Under the pieces are notes generated by a model. That model did not search any database, was not told the origin of the DNA, and saw only the letters and a program-made list of their open reading frames with translations. Made by a program: the position numbers and the translations under genes. Below, piece after piece: positions 57,101 through 64,000 of a DNA stretch of 64,000 nt. Position 1 is the stretch's first letter. Every line of letters starts with the position of its first letter. This stretch comes from Hydractinia symbiolongicarpus (lineage: Eukaryota; Cnidaria; Hydrozoa; Anthoathecata; Hydractiniidae), in NCBI RefSeq assembly GCF_029227915.1, contig NC_079875.1, forward strand, positions 6,448,001 through 6,512,000. The letters run 5' to 3'.

Positions 57101-60100
57101 TTAATTTTTTTGTAAACTATACTGTAGAATTGATTTCGCGATTACGATTTATGTACAGTTCACAGAAGTACAGTGTATAGTTTTTTTTAATAGCAGCGAA
57201 AAACAGTTTGCTTTTATCCTCTTTTCACTGACGTGAATCGTACCCTGGCGTTAAATTTTTTTGGTGAAGTGCACTTCCCTTCGTCCCTCATAATACTTCT
57301 AACACGTTGTAGGCGAAGTGAAAGTTCACGCCAGCGTAAAAATAGCAGAAAATTACATGTAAACACAACTTTTTTTCTTCCCATACGTATAAACATACTC
57401 TTCTGCATAAGTGAAGTGAAATTCACTTCGGTTAATAATTTACGCCAGCATATGTTTGATACTTGTAACCTTTCTCTTCTGCTAAAGATTGCTGGCGGGA
57501 GTCAGATATCTTCAGTTCTCTTTTTTAAATAAATAAAAAACTGTTTGCACTGCTCGTTTTATTCATTCAAACTATCTGCAACATTTTTTTCTTACACTAT
57601 TCGATTTCCTTTTTCGCATTCGAAAGTTTTCTCTGGAGACAATGGACGGCAACTAAAACGGAAATCTTTTAAAACGTGGTTGGGATGGACACAAGAGCAG
57701 AGGTATTTCTTATTTTTTTGTGACATTTCTCTTTTACAATAAAATTGATGTTATTTTTACAATGAGTTTCTAAAATTGTAAATATTATTCGCATTTTTAT
57801 ATCAGAAACTGTGGCTGTAGCCTAGAGAACTTTAGGGCTGAAACATTAGATGCGAGTAAACTTGCACTGTTTTCAAAATCAATTGTGGGTGGAAATTTTA
57901 AGAATTATTATTGACTTCCAGCGATATTCCAGCGATATTCTTCGGTATATCAAGGTTGACAAAAGTGTTTTAAGGGCTTAGTACTGAAAAGTTTAACTAA
58001 AAAATAGTTTTACTTTTATGCAAACCAAAAATTTTAAGGACAATTTGTGTTTCGTCCATTGTAAATATAGTCATCTTAAGTGTGAGAGTTATAAACCCAA
58101 TTGTCTTTTCAACATAGGCAGAAATGAAACCAGCTGTGATGGCTGTGATTTGACAGATGTAAAAAATGTAACATTCTCCTGGTTAGCAAATGTCGCATAA
58201 TGCTTAAAAATCAATCAGAAGTCAATATTTTCTTATATTCTAGTATTAAGTCAGTTTTTGGTAAAGTAGCTTTTCTGTAGTTTAGATTTTGTGGTTTGTT
58301 TAATCAAAGTTTCTGTGAAAGTTATACTGGGAAAAGTCTGTATTTTTCCTCAACCGACTTTGGAACCAAAATATATAAAATATAATCAAAACTTTTATTT
58401 GTATATTTTCTTTTTACTTCTGATCCTTGTGTAAATACTTGCTGTTTATAAAGTTTATTTAAAAAAAATTATTCGTGGTTAACTTCTTCATTAAAATGCC
58501 AGAAGGATTAAATAAGAAGAATATGCTTACCGTATCATCTGACCCTGAATGTGTTTATAAATGTTTATAAAAACATATATAAATATACTATAAAAAACTG
58601 GGAAAGAAGGCTAATAAAATATGCAAAATCAGGTTGTTTTAATAATTTTTCGTAATTTATATTTATGCAAGAATTATTTTTATTTTAGATTTTAATTCTG
58701 TATATATGACAAAACAGAAAAAGAATACAAGAAGGAAGAATAGTCGTCGAAAAATAAACAAACATCCATATTTACAACCAGATTTCTCGAAATTAGACAC
58801 TTTTCTTTTATTTATTGGTTACCCAAGAAGCGGTTCTACTTTGATTGGCTCGTTACTAGATGCGCATCCGAATATCATCATTGCAAATGAACACAATGTC
58901 ATTACCAGATGGAAAAACTTCACAAGAGAACAACAAACAAAGGAACATGTTTGTACTGAACTTTATAACAACTCAGTAAAAGAATCTTTAAAAGAACAAC
59001 GCGCCGTTTTTAAAAAGTATTTCTTTCATTATCATGTTCCTGGTTTATGGCAAGGAAAATTTGATGGTCAGATTAAAGTAGGTACCTATAGTTCCCGGAG
59101 AAAATTAGGTTAAAAATGTAGTGTGTAGATTTTTTGACATCATCTGAAACAGTTGAAGTAAAAGTGTGAATTTACACTTTTGGATAAAATGGTCTTGGAC
59201 TTTTAGAGACTTGTAAGAGCTTAGAAAGTTGGTTAACAAGTCTTTTTAAAAAAAATTTTAAAAGCTCTTTTCATTCTCAAGATATTCTCGTTTAAAAAAT
59301 ATCAGGTTTAATTATGCTGCCTAAATTGTCGTATAAATTAACCTTTATAATATCTATGTATTGATAAAGTTTGAATGCGCATCCCTTATCAGTTCCAAAA
59401 CTACTAATGACAGAAAATGTCATTAGTAATAACTTAAATATGAGATCATAATTTATGCAGCATAATTAAATCTGAAATTCTTTAAATGTGAATATCTTAA
59501 GAATGAAAAGAGCTTTTTAAAAAATTAAAGACTTGTTAACCAACTTTTTAAGCTCTATCATTTAAGTCCAACAACATGTTATACCCTGGGTCCCCTTTAA
59601 TTCTGAGTGATCTTTCTTTAAGTACCGACTGAACATAATAATGGGCAGTTACGATTTTTGGCAACAAATATATCACCATTTAAGATTTTTACTTATTTTA
59701 GGTTATAGGTGACAAGAAAAGTACATCCACTTCTCGATCACTGTCAAATAAACGAAGCAATGAACGATTTCTAGCAATGAAGAATGTGTTGAATATACCA
59801 GTAAAGTTTATTCATTTAATACGCAATCCTTTTGATAACATAGCAACCATGGTGTTGCGTGCTGCTCATTCTGGATTGCGAATGAAAGCAGTGGAAAGTG
59901 GTTTACAGGTAGGTTTATAGAGGTCGTAATTTCAGGTTGATCACTAAAAATTTCCCTAAAAAGGCAGCACAAATTCTCCTTTTTTAAAATAAAGAAATTG
60001 TTTGCAGAATAAAGAAGTGAAATTTGAGCTTGCAAATAGAACCTTCCGAATTTTTACGTAATAACCTTAAATGGCTTTTATTCCAAGCTGCAACGTCTTA

Positions 60101-60795
60101 TCATATCTCCTCAATTCATCTTAATTTTAAAAAAGTCTTCTCAAATCTTCGTAAATTTAGCTGTTCATAGCATTAGGTTATCATATCATAGCCGAAATCT
60201 TTTTCGTGCTTTAAGAGTAAATTTTTTAATTTCAGTTGCCTGTTCTACAACTTTGGAAGTATATTTCGGCTATGTAATTTATAGTACTAGTCGGTGACCC
60301 GTGGAAAAATCCACGAGTTCGCCCGTCCTTTTTATACCCCATTGCGTGCGTCTCGCTACTTGTGGTACCATTTTGCGTGACAGACAGACGCATACTGGTA
60401 ATATATTATAGATAATAATGAGTATGAATATGCATAAAATACGTCAATTTTTCTGATTTCAGTTGAACAGTCCGACCGTTCTACATAAACAAATGAAAAC
60501 CTATCTAAGTCTGGTTGATACAAACGCCAAGCTACGTAACCGGTTTGGCGAGAATGTTCTTGATGTACACTATTCAAGTTTTATACGGCAGCCGAAAATT
60601 TGGTTGAAAACAATTTGCGACTTTTTGGAGGTACATTGTAGCGATTATTATTTAGATAGGAGTGTTAGTATCATCTTCAAAAATGAAACATACACAAGAC
60701 GCCATATTGTTTGGCCTGATGATGTCAAGCAGAAAATTTTAGACAAAATTAAATCCACTGATTTTTTGAATGGGTTAAAGTTTGAAATTTCGTGA
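51121..60795 (+). CDS. type II membrane sulfotransferase (PAPS-dependent)
   Basis: Four exons: 51121-51286, 58689-59077, 59702-59908, 60463-60795, phases 1, 0, 0, giving 364 residues. Exon 1 codes a short basic cytoplasmic start (MLTRFRR) and a signal anchor, about residues 8-25 (GLAFTAVCCMTLLYFICL), as in Golgi sulfotransferases. Exon 2 has a basic stem (KKNTRRKNSRRK) and the 5'-phosphosulfate-binding loop GYPRSGSTLIGSLLDAHPNI (from residue 99). Exon 3 starts VIGDKK and has the 3'-phosphate-binding segment FIHLIRNPFDNIATM (about 220-234). Exon 4 holds the C-terminal part (VLDVHYSSFIRQPKIWLKTI; RHIVWPDDV). It should transfer sulfate from PAPS to a glycan or secreted-protein substrate in the Golgi lumen; substrate unknown. 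The 7.4-kb first intron is unusually long here. Confidence 0.87.
52447..52536. repeat. long hairpin (foldback repeat) in sulfotransferase intron 1
   Basis: Arms of about 40 bp: CCGGAAGCTTAAACATTATT...AAGAAACAGAGTCAAAA, then a loop of about 7 nt, then TTTTGACTCTGTTTCTTTCT...AATGTTCAAGCTTCTGG. The arms match with a few changes. Probably a foldback MITE. Confidence 0.75.
52720..53016. mobile_element. MITE with AGGGTAGAAGGTAC ends
   Basis: The left end AGGGTAGAAGGTAC (52721) and the right end CTGTACCTTCTACCCT (finishing 53016) are exact inverted repeats over 14 bp, enclosing ~265 bp of AT-rich non-coding DNA with duplicated GATAATAATTATGTGCT. Confidence 0.6.
53017..55104. other. sulfotransferase intron 1, no gene recognised
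   Basis: Contains CAACCTCGTTCCCAG (about 53263), one more copy of a motif seen at 12.34, 13.91, 16.93 and 17.31 kb. Overlapping open frames at 54839-55157 lack recognisable domains. Confidence 0.4.
55105..55305 (-). pseudogene. coding-like segment without start, antisense in intron 1
   Basis: The minus strand is open for 66 codons with no ATG: RSESYKNNFRKIDDGRIAGS, DYKTSKEKRKKRRNAKNRLA, DRFRHIEGVQYG, then TAG at 55107-55105. A second coding-like stretch lies upstream on the same strand at about 55600-55345 (YYNQEQPWQEEQFDTLNPSR; KKIILPEENIGLLPQ). The composition looks like protein rather than chance. Unrecognised: a transposon-derived or antisense gene fragment. Confidence 0.3.
55306..57242. 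other. sulfotransferase intron 1, repeats only
   Basis: AAAAAGGGTTTGACGTATCC (about 56025-56045) is an inverted match to GGATACGTCAAACCCTTTTT at 52555-52575, so fragments of one repeat family sit on both sides of this intron. No supported gene apart from the coding-like segment listed separately. Confidence 0.4.
57243..57451. mobile_element. MITE with CTGGCGT / GTGAAGTG inverted ends
   Basis: The left end CTGGCGTTAAATTTTTTTGG then TGAAGTGCACTTC; the right end in reverse CTGGCGTAAATTATTAACCG then AAGTGAATTTCACTTC. An internal AAGTGAAAGTTCACGCCAGC near 57320 repeats the same end. Non-coding and palindromic. Confidence 0.55.
57452..58688. other. end of sulfotransferase intron 1
   Basis: No supported exon. 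A 60-codon ORF at 58018-58200 is Cys-rich (CFVHCKYSHLKCESYKPNC) but has no clear splice connection in the gene's phase. Acceptor TTTTATTTTAG for exon 2 ends at 58688. Confidence 0.4.
60283..60420 (+). mobile_element. short hairpin-ended repeat element in sulfotransferase intron 3
   Basis: Starts ACTAGTCGGTGACCCGTGG, carries the CCCGTGGAAAAATCCACGAG hairpin, CGCCCGTCCTTTTTATACC, GCATACTGGTAATATATTAT. It is colinear with the reverse complement of 34383-34525. One arm of the hairpin here has a single mismatch. Confidence 0.7.
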
Positions 60796-61728
60796 CGTGT
60801 TTTTCACTTAGGAGTAATAATGAAAAAAAAAAATAAAAAAATATATGCATTAATGGTGTTAGTTTTCGCAGCCATATATTTTTGCGGCTTTAGGCTAAAT
60901 TTGCGAAATTATGTACCTGCGAAAAAAACGTCTCAGATTAAAAACAGAGAGCAAATTCATCGATACAGGCGAAAACTGAATTCTCAGGAAATGTGAATTT
61001 TTTCTAATTTTTGTTTCAGATTTTCCAGTACTTTTCCTACGATACGAAATGCTGTCTAATTCTATTTTCGCGAAATTTGCGAAATAAGACTTTGCTAAAG
61101 TTGTTTCCGCAAAAAAAATTTTTTTTAACATTACTAAAAAATATCTCTCAAAAATTAGGTTCCGCCAAAAAAAGATTCCCTTTATGTAACAAAAGAGAAA
61201 AAAATAGCGCTTTTGCATTATTAAGAAAAATATTCTTAGATTTATGTGTCAATTTGTGATTTCAGAAATTCTTAATTTTGTGTAGTATATAATCCATGCA
61301 TGTGCTAAAATTATAAATAGGAAGAACCATTATATATTGTACATAACGTATAAATATATACATATATATATATATATATATATCTCACAAATTTATATGC
61401 CTATACAATTTAAAATTTTTCTTTTAATATGTATGTACTCAATGGTGCTTCGTTTTTCTGCGCCCCAGAAATGGCGCTATTTTGCTGCGAGAAGGGGCGT
61501 TACTTTCGTAACCAGCAGTCGCACATTTGCAAACTTAGAATATATTATTTACATGTATATTTTGATTATATATTTGAATTTTTTTATTTTTTTATTTAAG
61601 TTTGTTTGTTACTGCAATTTTTATTTCATTTTTACTTTATGTATTTTTTGTTTTATTTTGCAAAACTATTTTTTTGTCATTTTGCAGTTTCATTACAGGC
61701 TTGTCATTAAATACACCTTTACTCTGTA
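60796..61728. other. 3' flank of the sulfotransferase gene
   Basis: 60860-61200 is a TTTGCGAA/TTTCGCGAAA-rich tract like others in the window. An (AT)n run spans about 61357-61384. No gene recognised. Confidence 0.45.
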
Positions 61729-61857
61729 TACTTTAATTGGAGAAACTTTCGCGAGTGAAACTTTCGCGAATTCGCAATTTTTCCCCTTGTTCGCGAAAGT
61801 TTATCTCGCAAAAATTTCGCGAATTTTTTTCTTGCGAAAGTTTCTCCAATTAAAGTA
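61729..61857. mobile_element. short palindromic MITE, TA target site
   Basis: CTTTAATTGGAGAAACTTTC and its exact reverse complement GAAAGTTTCTCCAATTAAAG face each other at the two ends, flanked by TA (61729-61730, 61856-61857). The core is made of TTCGCGAA-type palindromes, so the element (about 125 bp) can fold almost completely. Confidence 0.85.
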
Positions 61858-62700
61858 ACTCTTTTCTTAGTGTGTTAACATGGTCTTAAAACTAAGGCCA
61901 CGTGACACGCATCTTGAGTTGTTGTCACATCTAACCGAACAAAATGATCGCTTCGATACAAATAGTTAAATGATTTTGATTGGATGTTGCGACGGCATCT
62001 TGCAAACAAACGAAGGCGTTTCTTCTCGATAAATTAGCTGGCAAACTTTTAAATTCTGTACACCTTTTAGTTTCGAGGATTTTCTGCCAAATGATTTCCA
62101 TGTGTGTGAGCATGGTCCGAAACTAACCTAATATATATCTTCTCTTTGTTTGTCAAATCTGACCTCTCTTTAAAACCGAGGTTTAATAAATATGTGTAAA
62201 ATTATTCAAGCTTAGAGCGATAAATTTCACATTTCAAAAAACTGAAACTCGGAAAAAGTCGTCACTAGTTTCTATAATTTTGATTTTTTTATTTATTAAT
62301 TTTGGATGCTTTTTTTTAATCTGAACCAACATTGTACTCAGGTGGGAATTTTTTAAATATTTAATGTGTGACCTGGGTCCAAAGTTGGTTGAAAATATAA
62401 TTTGATGTGTAATATCTTGTGAAAAATAAATATTTGAAAGCAAGTACATAGTACTAATGTCCATAATAAGAAAACGTATGACTCCTGAGTTGACGTAAAC
62501 TCGAACCCAATTCCTTTTACTATCGGATTTTGCAACGAATAGAAGCATAGACCTGAAAACGAGATTGTAATAAAAGCAGCGGAATAACGGATGCGATGCT
62601 TCGCTACAACGTGATATTGATTTTCGGACTTCCAGTATTTCCGGATTGCCACAAATCTGGAGAACATATAGTTTTATTCGCTTGAGCAAAATTAGATATA
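61858..62700. other. no supported gene; overlapping open frames
   Basis: Two overlapping minus-strand frames (62689-62234 and 62667-62353) stay open, the longer for 151 codons. The shorter has hydrophobic stretches (FITISFSGLCFY; VFLLWTLVLCTCFQIFIF). No start context, splice sites or family recognised. Left as unexplained. Confidence 0.3.
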
Positions 62701-63123
62701 CAGTTCACTCTCCCTATCTAGATATACAGTTCACTCTCCGCATCTCAAGGGGGATAACTTTTTATTCGGATTACAGAGAGGTTTAGTAGAAAGTCTCTCT
62801 AATTCAAATTTCCAGGTTTCAAGGGTTAAAATTCGGATAAGAGAGAAAAATTTTTTTAAAAAAAAAAGTAAGGTGAGAAATAAAAAAAAATAAGTTTGAA
62901 CGAAAATAAAAGGTGATTTCTCTTTGTCTTACAAAAAAAACAAAACCAGATATAGAGAGAATTTAGCCGAAGGGACCTGAAAATTAGTTCGGATTATCAA
63001 GGTTTTTGGATTACAGAGATTTGGATAGTAGAAAGTAAATTATGAGAGCTTCTTAAGGAAAATTGACGGTGACTTTTGATTTGTTCGGATTATAGAAAGG
63101 TTCGGATTAGAGAGAGTTAACTG
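62701..63123. mobile_element. MITE, pogo-like CAGTT(C/A)ACTCTC ends, TA target site
   Basis: The left end CAGTTCACTCTCC occurs twice, at 62701 and 62727, each preceded by TA; the right end in reverse is CAGTTAACTCTCTCTAATCC, followed by TA at 63124-63125. Inner copies of TTCGGATTA.AGA..GGTT and its reverse recur near both ends. Non-coding. The doubled left end is a 26-bp tandem duplication or a nested start. Confidence 0.6.
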
Positions 63124-63765
63124 TATTATCGGATTCCGAATATTAAAAAACATTTTCTTAAAGTTGAACTTATTTTACACATTATTTACATTTCTTATTT
63201 TTTACACGTATATACATTTCGTAAAAAATTGATAAAAACATTAAAATGTTATTATTGCATTGAAGAAAATGACCCTTTAGAGGAGATATTTTGGCGATTG
63301 CCCAAAATGGTAGTTTTGGTGTGATTTAATTTGTCGCCTGGTCAAATTACTGGAGAGGTCAATTCTTTCGGAAAATTAATTGCCTTAAGATAACCTGACG
63401 TCTTTCGACAAAAATGGTATGTTTGCCAAATTTTCCCTAAAGCCTAAATTAAAAAATGTTAGCTGCGGATTTTGCGAAAGTGTTTCTTCCGCTCTTTTTG
63501 ATTTCCCATTGTAAAGTGAAATCAATTATTCCTTTTTTTCACCAGCTGTAAATTGTTGTCAACATCTCCAATTTCGTAAAAAAAAAAAAAAATGAAACAC
63601 GAAATTTTTAGGTTTATCTCAACAATTTCGCGAATTTCGTTTTTTATTGCTTTCCCGATTCGTAGGGAGTACATTGTCTCTTTCTTCGTACCAAGAGCAG
63701 TGGAAGATAGCTTCTTCACGTTGATAGCTACCATTTGCATTGAAACAACTCCTTGATGGAAACCT
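63124..63765. other. right-edge intergenic region
   Basis: AT-rich; a minus-strand frame at 63740-63522 begins MQMVAINVKKLSSTALGTKK and reads protein-like for about 50 codons, in another frame from the ORF at 63990. A frameshifted continuation is possible but unproven. Confidence 0.3.
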
Positions 63766-63990
63766 CTACGCTCTCAACACCAGATTTTTCAGTATACCGT
63801 TCCGAATCATCACATCTTTTATGTTAACCTCACGTTGCGGAATAAAATCCATCGTGCTGTCTTCTGGACGCCATTGTGACGGATGTATTAGCGGCACGTC
63901 ACGACGTGTAAATCGCCGATAGGCTGGTAAAGTGTCGGAATTTCGTACCAATTCGAGTAGAGCGACCAAAATCAAAGTATGAAATCGCAT
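63766..63990 (-). CDS. ORF at the right edge, doubtful
   Basis: ATG at 63990 opens a 74-codon frame: MRFHTLILVALLELV could be a weak signal peptide, then RRFTRRDVPLIHPSQWRPED and DFIPQREVNIKDVMI. The composition suggests coding DNA, but no family is recognised and the stop comes soon. It may be an exon of a gene that begins right of the window, or a transposon fragment. Confidence 0.25.
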   Translation of the reverse strand: MRFHTLILVALLELVRNSDTLPAYRRFTRRDVPLIHPSQWRPEDSTMDFIPQREVNIKDVMIRNGILKNLVLRA

Positions 63991-64000
63991 GTTCGTCTAA

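Noticed and set aside
58018-58200. Cys-rich 60-codon ORF just upstream of sulfotransferase exon 2
   Set aside because: Exon 1 to exon 2 already joins perfectly in phase; no acceptor/donor pair makes this a coding cassette.
62234-62689. 151-codon minus-strand ORF and a hydrophobic overlapping frame
   Set aside because: No recognisable family, no good start or splice context; two frames open together in AT-rich DNA suggests chance.

Overview
This window is eukaryotic, almost certainly animal, nuclear DNA. It is strongly AT-rich, its genes are split by many short GT-AG introns, and intergenic DNA and introns are full of transposon remnants. The gene set (UTP15, a BCL-2-family protein, a FAM227 protein, a CCSAP-like centriole/cilium protein, a membrane-anchored sulfotransferase) and the repeat style suggest an early-branching metazoan. 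A cnidarian, possibly a hydrozoan or other medusozoan, is my best guess; this is inference, not proof. I saw no bacterial features, CRISPR array, rRNA or convincing tRNA.

Layout. 0-1.4 kb: last four exons of an unrecognised plus-strand gene ending in four 18-bp repeats. 1.8-10.2 kb: a transposon graveyard. LINE remnants lie at both edges. Between them is a DDE-type transposase gene split by a 5.95-kb element with 13-bp inverted ends and a 5-bp target duplication. That inner element carried one protein of about 1,100 residues, now broken by two frameshifts and a stop. 10.2-20.1 kb: no gene recognised; it holds a 79-bp tandem repeat, a Helentron/DINE-like element and small inverted repeats. 20.1-21.3 kb: a two-exon BCL-2-family gene (minus). 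22.3-25.3 kb: a hAT-like element with an 84-bp repeat array and unfamiliar cargo ORFs. 25.3-31.1 kb: possible solo LTR, then tandem repeats without genes.

31.1-38.5 kb: complete 13-exon UTP15 (plus), whose introns hold a trinucleotide satellite, a short hairpin-ended element, a second Helentron-like copy and a 62-bp repeat. 38.5-43.0 kb: no gene, small repeats and a MITE. 43.0-43.8 kb: deleted pogo/Tigger-like element. 43.9-48.1 kb: 11-exon FAM227 gene (minus). 48.9-49.6 kb: two tiny doubtful divergent ORFs. 50.0-50.7 kb: CCSAP-like gene (minus). 51.1-60.8 kb: four-exon sulfotransferase (plus), head-to-head with CCSAP and with a 7.4-kb first intron full of repeats. 60.8-64 kb: MITEs and a doubtful ORF running to the right edge.

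The host genes do not form a pathway: ribosome biogenesis (UTP15), apoptosis control (BCL-2 family), centriole/cilium (CCSAP-like; FAM227 of unknown role) and Golgi sulfation. The most unusual content is mobile: the nested element at 3.1-9.1 kb, whose superfamily I cannot name, and the hAT-like element at 22.3-25.3 kb with cargo and a dense array of its own end motif. Exon boundaries were read by eye from splice consensus, frame continuity and family knowledge.
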